64,000 nucleotides of DNA from Bacteroidia bacterium. GTDB lineage: Bacteria; Bacteroidota; Bacteroidia; AKYH767-A; OLB10. Shown piece after piece: positions 9,429-17,056 of the stretch. A model generated the notes under the pieces. That model was not told the DNA's origin, searched no databases, and worked only from the letters and a program-made list of their open reading frames with translations. The stretch lies in the NCBI GenBank assembly GCA_037045145.1, contig JBAOIA010000011.1:1612001-1676000 (forward strand), given 5' to 3'. The translations under genes were made by a program, and so were the position numbers. Position 1 is the stretch's first letter, and each line of letters starts with the position of its first letter.

Positions 9429-10529
9429 ATGGAAGAAAATACCACCTTAAAACAAACAGCTTTAACGGCCATTCATCAAAAGGCAGGTGCTAAAATGGTG
9501 CCCTTTGCAGGGTATCTGATGCCTGTTCAATATACAGGAATTAATGACGAGCATGAAACAGTTCGTAATTCCGTTGGAATGTTTGATGTCTCTCACATGG
9601 GAGAATTTATTTTAAAAGGTGATGATGCACTTGATCTTCTTCAACGTGTGACAAGCAATGATGCATCCAAATTGACATCAGGGAAAGCACAGTACAGTTA
9701 TTTCCCGAATGAAACAGGTGGAATTATTGACGATTTAATTGTTTATTGTATTGATGATAAAACATTCATGCTCGTTGTTAATGCATCCAATATTGAGAAA
9801 GACTGGAAATGGCTTCAAAAATTTAACCATAAAAAAGTTGAAATGCATGACATTTCTGATAAAACTTCTTTACTTGCCATTCAGGGGCCAAGGGCAATGG
9901 AAACATTACAGAAACTTACTTCAATAGTCTTGGCAGACATACCATATTACAACTTTGCAAAAGGAGAGTTTGCCGGATGTCAAAATGTGCTTATCTCCAA
10001 TACAGGTTATACCGGTGCAGGTGGGTTTGAATTGTATTTTGAAAATCAGTATGCAGAAAAAATCTGGAATGACGTTATGCAGGCAGGGCAACCATTCGGC
10101 ATAAAGCCTGCAGGCCTTGGTTCTCGTGACACCTTACGGCTTGAAATGGGATTCTGTTTGTACGGGAATGATATTGATGACACCACCTCACCCTTGGAAG
10201 CAGGATTAGGATGGATTACCAAATTTACGAAGACTTTTACCAACTCAGATGCATTAAAACAACAGAAAGAGCAGGGGGTAGCCAGCAAATTGGTAGGCTT
10301 TGAAATGATTGATCGCGGTATTCCAAGACACGATTACGAAATATGTAATGTATCAGGACAAAAAATTGGTCGCGTTACATCCGGAACACAATCACCAACC
10401 TTAAACAAAGCTATTGGTTTGGGCTATGTGTCGAAAGATCAGTCTGCAGAAGGGACTGAGATTTATATTAAAATCAGAGAGAAACTGATAAAAGCCGCAG
10501 TTGTAAAGATTCCGTTTATTAAAAAGTAA
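9429..10529 (+). CDS. gcvT: Glycine cleavage system aminomethyltransferase (T protein)
   Basis: Takes the aminomethyl group from the lipoylated H protein, releasing ammonia and giving methylene-tetrahydrofolate. From 9429 it is 366 residues, the usual family length, and the N-terminus (LKQTALTAIHQKAGAKMVPF, then AGYLMPVQY) aligns with known T proteins. A longer start at 9369 adds 20 residues that do not fit. Visible family motifs are GMFDVSHMGE, GGIIDDLIVY, LAIQGPRAM, TGYTGAGGFELY and GLGSRDTLRLEMG, the last with the folate-site residues. The C-terminal barrel has GRVTSGTQSP. The other glycine-cleavage genes are not adjacent. The comB-like gene begins 3 bases after its stop. Confidence 0.93.
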   Translation: MEENTTLKQTALTAIHQKAGAKMVPFAGYLMPVQYTGINDEHETVRNSVGMFDVSHMGEFILKGDDALDLLQRVTSNDASKLTSGKAQYSYFPNETGGIIDDLIVYCIDDKTFMLVVNASNIEKDWKWLQKFNHKKVEMHDISDKTSLLAIQGPRAMETLQKLTSIVLADIPYYNFAKGEFAGCQNVLISNTGYTGAGGFELYFENQYAEKIWNDVMQAGQPFGIKPAGLGSRDTLRLEMGFCLYGNDIDDTTSPLEAGLGWITKFTKTFTNSDALKQQKEQGVASKLVGFEMIDRGIPRHDYEICNVSGQKIGRVTSGTQSPTLNKAIGLGYVSKDQSAEGTEIYIKIREKLIKAAVVKIPFIKK

Positions 10530-10532
10530 ACC

Positions 10533-11270
10533 ATGGCTGAAGCAGCAGGCAAACCTGTAGTTGAAGTTTGTTTAACACCGGCACTTTTCCATCAGCACCA
10601 TACTGCCGAATCTATTGTTGTTGCCATTGATATTTTGCGTGCTACAAGTAGCATTTGTGTAGCTTTACAATATGGTGCGCGCTCCATTGTGCCTGTCATG
10701 ACGGTGGAAGAAAGTTATCAGTATAAAGAAAAAGGTTATCTGATAGGAGCAGAGCGACAGGGCTCTATGGTAGAAGGCTTTGATCTTGGCAATTCACCTT
10801 TCAGTTATATGGAAGACAAGATAATTGGTCGTGATATTGCACTAACAACCACCAATGGCACCAAGGCCATAAACATCGCCAAAGGCTCTGCAGGAATTGT
10901 TGCAGGTTCATTTCTGAATCTTGATGTCCTGGCTGCATGGCTTATTCAGCAAAACAAAAATGTGCTTTGTCTTTGTGCCGGATGGAAAAATACTTTTAAT
11001 CTTGAAGATACTCTTTTTGCAGGGGCGCTGACGCAAAAACTGCTTCCGCATTTTCAACTTTCCGAACATCGCGATTCAGCTCATGCAGCCATGAAACTGT
11101 ATAATCTGGCAAAGCATGATATGTACGATTTTTTGAAGGACTCTTCACATCGTACACGATTGGAAAGACTTAAAATTGATGAAGATGTATTGTATTGTTT
11201 AACACCTAATCAAACCCTTGTGGTGCCGGTGTTGATGAATGGCGTATTAAAGAAACACTCAGACTGGTAG
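10533..11270 (+). CDS. comB: 2-phosphosulfolactate phosphatase (ComB family)
   Basis: The ComB family removes phosphate from 2-phosphosulfolactate, first described in coenzyme M synthesis in archaea but widespread in bacteria where the role is often unclear. The 245-residue length and conserved motifs fit: VAIDILRATSSI near the N-terminus, GAERQG, DLGNSP, TTTNGTKAI and LCAGWKN. No other coenzyme M or sulfolactate gene is nearby, so the physiological substrate here is an inference from family membership. It starts 3 bases after gcvT and is probably co-transcribed with it. Confidence 0.85.
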   Translation: MAEAAGKPVVEVCLTPALFHQHHTAESIVVAIDILRATSSICVALQYGARSIVPVMTVEESYQYKEKGYLIGAERQGSMVEGFDLGNSPFSYMEDKIIGRDIALTTTNGTKAINIAKGSAGIVAGSFLNLDVLAAWLIQQNKNVLCLCAGWKNTFNLEDTLFAGALTQKLLPHFQLSEHRDSAHAAMKLYNLAKHDMYDFLKDSSHRTRLERLKIDEDVLYCLTPNQTLVVPVLMNGVLKKHSDW

Positions 11271-11279
11271 GCAGAACAG

Positions 11280-11321
11280 CACTTTTGCAGATGGTTATTT
11301 AATGAAAAAACCACAAAAGTG
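11280..11321. repeat. Inverted repeat after comB
   Basis: CACTTTTG (11280-11287) and CAAAAGTG (11314-11321) are perfect complements, with a second inner pair TGGTT/AACCA. It begins 10 bases after the comB stop. No T-run follows, so a terminator role is uncertain. Confidence 0.35.
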
Positions 11322-11332
11322 ACTTTGGTCAG

Positions 11333-11363
11333 TTGTATTATAGGGTTGAAAATACTATTTTAG
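11333..11363 (+). promoter_or_regulatory. Promoter for the Cys/Lys-rich exported protein
   Basis: TTG (11333-11335), 20 bases, then TATTTTAG (11356-11363), one base from TAnnTTTG, ending 19 bases before the ATG. Confidence 0.45.
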
Positions 11364-11382
11364 CAGAAAATTATAAAGAAAA

Positions 11383-11718
11383 ATGAAAAAAGTACTTTCA
11401 ATTTTAAGCGTACTCGGACTGTTCCTGATTGTTAACGCTTATGCTAACAACAACAAAGCAAATACAGTTGCTGACCTTCAGATTACTGAAAGCAGTGCAA
11501 CAAGTGTAAACATGCCATGTGACGGTAAAGCAGAAAAAGACAAAGATTGCTGCAAAAAGAAAGGCAAAAAGAAAAAATGTTGTGCCGATAAGGCAGAGGC
11601 TTCTGCTGCTTCATGTGCCGACAAACAAGCAAAAGCAGGTTGTTGCGCACATAAAAAAGCTGATGCAGGAACATCTGATGTAAAATCTGATGTAAAATCA
11701 GAAGAGTCTGCAAAATAA
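11383..11718 (+). CDS. Small exported Cys/Lys-rich protein, possible metal binder
   Basis: 111 residues with an N-terminal signal peptide (KKVLSILSVLGLFLIVNAYA). The mature part is strongly biased to Lys, Ala and Cys, with paired cysteines (DCCKKKGKKKKCC, GCCAHKK), two further CADK units and one CDGK, and an acidic/serine tail containing a DVKS repeat. I do not recognise a family. The cysteine pairs and lysines would suit metal or redox binding in the periplasm, but this is inference only. It has its own promoter-like element upstream and a clear terminator downstream, so it is probably a single-gene transcript. Confidence 0.7.
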   Translation: MKKVLSILSVLGLFLIVNAYANNNKANTVADLQITESSATSVNMPCDGKAEKDKDCCKKKGKKKKCCADKAEASAASCADKQAKAGCCAHKKADAGTSDVKSDVKSEESAK

Positions 11719-11789
11719 TTTTTATTGATGAAATTAATCACATTGAGTCCATAAAGCAGATGTGAAATAATTTTAAGGTTTGAACATTA

Positions 11790-11822
11790 AGGACCGCTCT
11801 TGTTTAACGGGGCGGTCTTTAA
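11790..11822 (+). terminator. Rho-independent terminator after the Cys/Lys-rich gene
   Basis: GACCGC (11792-11797) pairs with GCGGTC (11812-11817) and is followed by TTT and AT-rich sequence. It sits about 70 bases after the stop. Confidence 0.75.
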
Positions 11823-11843
11823 TTATTTATAATACACTGTATG

Positions 11844-13298
11844 TTACTTGAAATCTAAAGTGGCAGAAGAGAATTTCTTTAAGAGTCGTGCATTTAGAAT
11901 AAACCTGTTCTTGTCCAGACGAGTAACAGAAGACAGGTCAGGCAAAAGTTTTTTTGCCGAAGCAAGTTCAATTTCTTTGGTGTAAATTTTTCTGAGTAGC
12001 GAATTAAAAATTGTCTGTGTCAGCTGATAATCTTCCTGATTTCTTCCATTTAAAAAATAAAGATAATAATCGTCTTTGTTTGGAATACCTTTAACATTAC
12101 AGGCGTACTCGAAATTTTCAGTTGCACTAATTTTTCTTTGAATAACGGTTTGTAGATTTTTATTTTGCATGTCAGTGCAAACCAAAAGCAGTGCATTGGC
12201 TGAAGTTTCCCTTCCAATTAACGTATTTGTTTTACCATTCACTTCAGCGGGTTTGGTATAGGAGGCAAACTGCTTTTCAATTAACAGCATAATATTACCA
12301 TTGTTCATCACATCAATTTGCTGAATTTTTAAAAAGTCAACACCTTTAATATTCTTTAACAATAAATTGTCAACCATTTCAAGTAATGTTTCGTCTGTGA
12401 ATTTAATGACATTTGTTTTTATGAGTTGAAGGTTGTTGTTAAATTCTGAAATACGTACACCATTACTTTTAAACTTGTTTGCATTGGCAATGTCGTTATA
12501 AATAGGGTTAAAGGAGTTGTCGGTGAAGCCATACAATGAAGCAACAATTATTCTGTTACCGGCTTGGGTAACTTTTAACCCTGATAATTCATCCTTTTCA
12601 ACAGAAATTGTTTGAGTGATAATTTTACCGTCAACAGCAGATGCAACAAAAAATTCTTTCCCACTGTTGAATACACCTGAAAATGTACCGCTATCATTTA
12701 TTACACCATCAACAAAAAAAGTGTTTGGCAAAGCAGTTTTCCAGATACTGATCAATTGAGTGTTGAAGCAATAAATACTGTCATTAGTGGTAATGGTAAA
12801 AAAACGATTGTTAACAGAAGTGTTATAGTTGAAAAAATTCTTCTGCTTAAATTTTGCAACATTTTTTCCGGCTATTAAAACATGAGTCTGTTTAAAATAA
12901 CCTCTCAGGTCAAAAACATCAACACAAAAATCAAGATTGTCAATTCCTTTGGAGTAGAATATTTTTATGGTTGAATCGCTCAAAACCACATCATTTACCC
13001 GTATTGGAAACTGCAAAAATCGTATTGCCACAGTATCTTTCAGAAAGAATTTATCATCGTAACGCAACAAGGTTAATTTGAGTTTTTTCCAGGCCGTTGC
13101 TACAAAAATGCTGTCTCCGGCATCCTGAATCAGCTTAATGTTGCTACCTGCCGCATAATAAGATTCATTGTAAGTGCCAAGAAATTTTTGATATGGACGG
13201 TCGTTTAATTTAACAGTAGGGTTCCACAACAGGTTTTGTCCAAAAACAGATGTGCTATAACAAAGAAATAGAAGAAGGATTTTACTTTTTGTTCTCAT
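11844..13298 (-). CDS. Secreted protein of unknown function
   Basis: 484 residues from the ATG at 13298; the upstream in-frame start at 13313 only adds five residues before the signal peptide (MRTKSKILLLFLCYSTSVFG). No conserved domain is recognised. The protein is rich in short beta-strand-like segments and asparagine, and reads like a periplasmic or surface beta-rich protein (propeller-like), but there is no type IX sorting tail. Its start overlaps the end of the amidohydrolase gene by 17 bases, so the two are translationally coupled and probably work in the same compartment. No function is assigned. Confidence 0.65.
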   Translation of the reverse strand: MRTKSKILLLFLCYSTSVFGQNLLWNPTVKLNDRPYQKFLGTYNESYYAAGSNIKLIQDAGDSIFVATAWKKLKLTLLRYDDKFFLKDTVAIRFLQFPIRVNDVVLSDSTIKIFYSKGIDNLDFCVDVFDLRGYFKQTHVLIAGKNVAKFKQKNFFNYNTSVNNRFFTITTNDSIYCFNTQLISIWKTALPNTFFVDGVINDSGTFSGVFNSGKEFFVASAVDGKIITQTISVEKDELSGLKVTQAGNRIIVASLYGFTDNSFNPIYNDIANANKFKSNGVRISEFNNNLQLIKTNVIKFTDETLLEMVDNLLLKNIKGVDFLKIQQIDVMNNGNIMLLIEKQFASYTKPAEVNGKTNTLIGRETSANALLLVCTDMQNKNLQTVIQRKISATENFEYACNVKGIPNKDDYYLYFLNGRNQEDYQLTQTIFNSLLRKIYTKEIELASAKKLLPDLSSVTRLDKNRFILNARLLKKFSSATLDFK

Positions 13299-14919
13299 AA
13301 ACTTTAACTCCATTTGAATAGGTTGCTTGTACGTGTAGTTTATATAAAATGCTGTCCGGTGCAGTCATTAAATCATCATTCAAAATCACAAAATCCGCTA
13401 CTTTGCCTTTTTCTAATGAGCCTTTTTCTTTTTCATCAAACATAGAATAGGCTGCCCAAATGGTCATACCGCGCAATGCCTCTATGCGGCTAATTTTATT
13501 CTCGGACTCAAAACCTGCCGGTGGAAATCCTTTCTGATCTTTTCGAACCACGGCAGCATAGAATCCAAATAGCGGGTTTATGTCTTCCACAGGAAAGTCA
13601 CTTCCTAAAGCTAACATGCCGGTTTCTTTAAGCAAAGCTTTATTGGAATAGGCATCATGAATTCTTTCACTGCCAAGTCTTTTTTCTGCCCAATACATAT
13701 CACTTGTGGCATGTGTAGGCTGAACACTTGGGATTATGGAATAGTCAGAGAAATACTTTAAGTCATCATGATTTACAACCTGGCAATGCTCAATGCGCCA
13801 TCTCAAATCATTTTTTGTTTTAAGGTTTGCGGCATAAACTTGCAGCATAAAACGATTGGCAGAATCGCCAATACAGTGGGTGTTTAGCTGAAATCCACTG
13901 TCATATATCTCTTTGGCTAACAATTGAATGGAATCCTCGTCTTTAAGCATAAATCCAAAATGGCCCGGCATATCAGAATAGGGTAAAAGCAAACATGCAC
14001 CTCTTGAACCAAGAGCACCATCGGCATATAATTTAAAGCTTTTAACCTGCAAATAATCGGTTTTGTATTTGCCTCTTTTAAACCAATAATTTTTACTCGC
14101 ATTAGATAGTTCGGCCATGGCATAAATTTTCATTTTGATGGTTCCTGCCTTTTGAAGCGAATCGAGCAATAGAATATCTTCTACTCTAAGTCCGGCATCA
14201 ACTAATGATGTAAGGCCAACTGCAAAACAATTCTGTTCACCTTTAATGAGTCCTTCCTTTTTTATCTGAGCAGTAAATTCAGGGATATGTGCTTTAACAA
14301 TGTCAACAGCATTATCAATCAACAGTCCCGTTAAGTGCTTGTTTTTAGTAATTATCTCACCGCCCTGAACCTTTGTTGACGTTGTTATGCCAGCAATATC
14401 CAATGCTTTTTGGTTGACTAAAACTGCATGTCCGTCTATTCGCATCAGATAAACAGGGGTGTTAGGAAACAAACTATCCAATAGGGTCTTGTCAGGATAG
14501 GTGCTATCCTGCCAGTCGTTCTGATCCCAGCCACGACCTAGTATCCAACTGAACTTGTTGTTAGCAGCATATTCTTTTACCCTTTGTACGACCTCATCAA
14601 ACGACTTTGTGTCAAAGAGTGCACATTTTGGAAGGTCGGTGCTATAGCCATAAAAATGACAATGAGCATCAATAAAGCCCGGGTAAACACTTTTGCCCAT
14701 AAGGTCTATTTTCTGACGGAACTGATACTTGTCTGCAAGTGCGTTGGCCCCGGTTTCTACTATTCTCCCATTGGTAACAACCATTGCTTGTACTGTAGAA
14801 AAGGAGCTGTCAACGGTATAAATTTTACCGTTAAAAAGAATCAGGTCTGCTGTTGGCTTTTGGTTGCACCCCATGCTAACTAACAGCAGAAGCAGCATTG
14901 GTTTAAATAACTTAATCAA
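13282..14919 (-). CDS. Amidohydrolase lipoprotein (YtcJ-like)
   Basis: 545 residues of the amidohydrolase_3/YtcJ type, metal-dependent hydrolases acting on amide or related bonds; the substrate is unknown. The N-terminal signal ends in a lipobox (LVSMGC, Cys18), so it should be a membrane lipoprotein rather than cytosolic. The metal-site HxH is in PGFIDAHCHFYG. Other family motifs are ILGRGWDQNDW, MRIDGHAVLVN, LYADGALGSRGA, WRIEHCQ and GSDFPVEDINPLFGFYAAV. It overlaps and precedes the secreted unknown gene on the same strand. Close relatives are annotated as exported amidohydrolases with no known substrate. Confidence 0.85.
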   Translation of the reverse strand: MIKLFKPMLLLLLVSMGCNQKPTADLILFNGKIYTVDSSFSTVQAMVVTNGRIVETGANALADKYQFRQKIDLMGKSVYPGFIDAHCHFYGYSTDLPKCALFDTKSFDEVVQRVKEYAANNKFSWILGRGWDQNDWQDSTYPDKTLLDSLFPNTPVYLMRIDGHAVLVNQKALDIAGITTSTKVQGGEIITKNKHLTGLLIDNAVDIVKAHIPEFTAQIKKEGLIKGEQNCFAVGLTSLVDAGLRVEDILLLDSLQKAGTIKMKIYAMAELSNASKNYWFKRGKYKTDYLQVKSFKLYADGALGSRGACLLLPYSDMPGHFGFMLKDEDSIQLLAKEIYDSGFQLNTHCIGDSANRFMLQVYAANLKTKNDLRWRIEHCQVVNHDDLKYFSDYSIIPSVQPTHATSDMYWAEKRLGSERIHDAYSNKALLKETGMLALGSDFPVEDINPLFGFYAAVVRKDQKGFPPAGFESENKISRIEALRGMTIWAAYSMFDEKEKGSLEKGKVADFVILNDDLMTAPDSILYKLHVQATYSNGVKVYENKK

Positions 14920-15022
14920 TGTTTTAGTATTAAAATTCAGGTATCAAATATCCATAAAATATATAAAAGCAAAGCCTGACTTAGAAACAGGAGGGTATTG
15001 AAAAATATTTTTTGATTTACAC

Positions 15023-15052
15023 TTGTATCAATTAAAACCTGCTGTATATTTA
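15023..15052 (+). promoter_or_regulatory. Promoter for the histone-like gene
   Basis: TTG (15023-15025), 19 bases, TATATTTA (15045-15052), one base off consensus. It lies 42 bases before the chosen ATG and supports that start over an upstream TTG at 15023. Confidence 0.45.
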
Positions 15053-15094
15053 CGCAAAAATAGAACACATACTCACCATCAATCTTGTTTACCT

Positions 15095-15700
15095 ATGGCA
15101 AAAGCATCAAAATCAAAAAAATCTGTTGCTAAGAAAAAAGCAAAACCTGCTCGCAAGGCAAGTGGTAAAAAGGCAACTAAAAAGAAAGTAGCTCCAAAGA
15201 AAAAAGCAGCTACTAAAAAGAAAGCTGCTCCAAAGAAAAAAGCAACTACTAAAAAGAAAGTAGCTACTAAGAAGAAGGCTGCTACCAAGAAGAAAGCAAC
15301 ACCAAAGAAGAAAGCAGCACCAAAGAAGAAGGCTGCTACCAAAAAGAAGGCTGCTCCAAAGAAGAAGGCTGCTCCAAAGAAGAAGGCTGCTCCAAAGAAG
15401 AAAGCAGCTCCAAAGAAAAAGGTTGCGATAAAAAAGAAGGCAACTCCTAAAGTTGCGGTAAAAAAAGTGGCACCTAAACCTTTAGTAAAAAAACCTACGC
15501 CTATGCCAAAGGAAAAACCGGAGGATATAAAGCCGATAGTTACTTACGAAACAGAAATTATTGAAATTGTTAGGCCGATTGAAATGGACACTGATGATAG
15601 TGATGTAAAGATGGACGAAAAAGATATGATGGATGATGATATGTCATTCAATGATGATTTGTTCAGCAGCAACTCTTCTGATGATGATGACGATATGTAA
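15095..15700 (+). CDS. Histone H1-like Lys/Ala repeat protein with acidic tail
   Basis: 201 residues from ATG 15095 (MAKASKSKKSVAKKKAKPAR). The upstream TTG at 15023 is rejected because a promoter-like element overlaps it. Residues ~25-125 consist of about 15 tandem hexapeptides of the form KKKAAP/KKKAAT. This composition is shared with bacterial histone H1-like and AlgP-like DNA-binding proteins, so it probably coats DNA or RNA as a nucleoid protein. The C-terminal ~50 residues are the opposite: strongly acidic, with DDDM and SSDDDDDM. Such a bipolar charge layout may control binding. The repeat DNA is prone to length change. A strong terminator follows. Confidence 0.75.
   Translation: MAKASKSKKSVAKKKAKPARKASGKKATKKKVAPKKKAATKKKAAPKKKATTKKKVATKKKAATKKKATPKKKAAPKKKAATKKKAAPKKKAAPKKKAAPKKKAAPKKKVAIKKKATPKVAVKKVAPKPLVKKPTPMPKEKPEDIKPIVTYETEIIEIVRPIEMDTDDSDVKMDEKDMMDDDMSFNDDLFSSNSSDDDDDM
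15180..15455 (+). repeat. Tandem 18-bp coding repeats (KKKAAP/T)
   Basis: About 15 copies of an 18-base unit encoding Lys-Lys-Lys-Ala-Ala-Pro/Thr, with synonymous variation between copies. Copy number may vary between strains by slippage. Confidence 0.8.
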
Positions 15701-15721
15701 TCATTGCGTTTGCTAAAATAA

Positions 15722-15750
15722 AAAAGCCCTGTTTTGCAGGGCTTTTTTTT
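15722..15750 (+). terminator. Rho-independent terminator after the histone-like gene
   Basis: AAAAGCCCTG (15722-15731) pairs with CAGGGCTTTT (15737-15746), with a 5-base loop and eight T in a row. It would also work in part on the other strand for the convergent island operon. Confidence 0.88.
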
Positions 15751-15826
15751 GTTTGTAGTTTATACTTTTTGGTGTAAACCTGTTATAGGACAAGACATGT
15801 ACTTACACCTGTGCGTTGGCTTGTTC

Positions 15827-16510
15827 TCATAATGACATTTTTACTCCATTCCTTTTTAACCATTCTTCATGTTCACGGTAATTGGGCATTTTCTTGTCCA
15901 ATTCATTCCAAAATTCAGGTGAATGATTGGGGTGTTTCAAATGAACCATTTCATGGGTAATGATATAGTCAAGAACCGAAACAGGTGCCATGATACATTT
16001 CCAGTGAAAATTCAGACCGTTTTTAGGTGTCCATGATGCCCAACGGTTTTGAAGTTCCAAAACCTTTATTGCTGTTGGTTTCGTTTGAAATTTTTCAGCT
16101 ATCAGTTTAAGGCGCTCCTCAATTTTTTGCAGTCCTTTTGTACGATAGAAATCCTTAAAAACCTTTTCCGCTTTTGGTAAATATTTTTTGTCAAGATGAA
16201 AGAAACCACCTGATATTTTCAATGGCATATCTTGATGTTCGGTAATTTTTAAACGGTAGTTTCTGCCCAAATAGAGAAATGATTGCCCATTAACGTATTC
16301 ACGTTTTACTTTACCCTGATTGAGTTCTTTCCATTTAGCCAGTTTCTGAAAAATTTGATACTCTTTTGCTTTTACAGCGGCTTCAATTTTATCATCACTT
16401 GAGGTAATAGGGGCAAGCACTTTTACTGAACCATTTCGTTCAATGAAAATGCTTACCGTCTTCCTTCTTTCGGTTTTTTCAATGTCAATATGGATGCTGT
16501 CTAACTTCAT
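15827..16510 (-). CDS. YgjP-like (DUF45) zinc metallopeptidase
   Basis: 227 residues. The SprT/WLM-like metal site is visible as HEMVHLKHPNHSPEFW, with His186, Glu187, His190 and His196, the standard YgjP arrangement. The conserved LQNRWASWTPKNGLNFHWK segment precedes it. Family members are predicted zinc peptidases and are commonly found next to type I restriction genes, as here, where it is the last gene of the island operon. Its role with the restriction enzyme is not established. It starts 48 bases after the reconstructed hsdR end, and a repeat element fills that gap. Confidence 0.85.
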   Translation of the reverse strand: MKLDSIHIDIEKTERRKTVSIFIERNGSVKVLAPITSSDDKIEAAVKAKEYQIFQKLAKWKELNQGKVKREYVNGQSFLYLGRNYRLKITEHQDMPLKISGGFFHLDKKYLPKAEKVFKDFYRTKGLQKIEERLKLIAEKFQTKPTAIKVLELQNRWASWTPKNGLNFHWKCIMAPVSVLDYIITHEMVHLKHPNHSPEFWNELDKKMPNYREHEEWLKRNGVKMSL

Positions 16511-16549
16511 CTGTCGGGATCAGGATTTTCAGGATTAAAGGATTTTCAG
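16511..16549. repeat. Short interspersed repeat between hsdR and metallopeptidase gene
   Basis: Contains two GGATTTTCAG units and a GGATTAAAGGATTTT core, closely resembling the GGATTAACAGGAT repeats around the GxxExxY gene 5 kb away. Probably another member of the same repeat family. Confidence 0.5.
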
Positions 16550-16558
16550 AATTTTTTA

Positions 16559-17056
16559 TTATAATTCATTTATTCGGTTTTTAGCCAACTTCAAAAGCTC
16601 TGTTGTTAATTCTCCTGCTTTGCTTGCCAATAACCAGTAATTATTGAGTAATAAATTTCGTCTTCTATTTTCCCTGAAATCAAACGTCTTAGCTCTGCCG
16701 GTTTGTCCCAGAAATTATTGATCTGTGCGGTTTCTTTTAGGATTGAGTATAAGCGTATGCGACAATTCCTTTGTTTTCTCAATCTCTTTTTCATCTTCTA
16801 TTGGCAATGCAGATTTCAGAATTTCATAAAATGGTGCTTCAACAACGGAAACGCCTTCGGTTTCAACTTTTCTTCCTTCTGCCATTTCCTCTCTCAATCC
16901 TTCAAACTGTTTTACTATTTCTTCCCAATTCTCTTTGTATGAATTCAATATTGTTTCAAGCCGGTCTTTGAAACGGTTGTAAAGCGTTGGGTCTTTTTCC
17001 AGATTTACTTTGATATGCCAACGGATTGCATGTTCCATTTCCGAAGCTTTCGATTT
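16559..17056 (-). pseudogene. hsdR: Frame-shifted 3' end of hsdR
   Basis: After the main hsdR frame stops at 17005, the expected C-terminal HsdR sequence continues in other frames. One frame reads PKSKASEMEHAIRWHIKV and on to KTKELSHTLI (down to about 16740). The next reads LKETAQINNFWDKPAELRR and KIEDEIYYS (to about 16640). The last reads LLASKAGELTTELLKLAKNR and stops at 16559. Joined together, these give a normal HsdR C-terminus and a total of about 1,088 residues. Three single-base shifts are needed: near 17058 (a GG that would be GGG on the plus strand), near 16740 and near 16635. Either the gene is decaying or the assembly has errors here. Confidence 0.75.

Noticed and set aside
15079..15342. 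A long antisense frame rich in Phe and Ala inside the histone-like gene.
   Set aside because: It is the complement of the repeated Lys codons and has no independent support.
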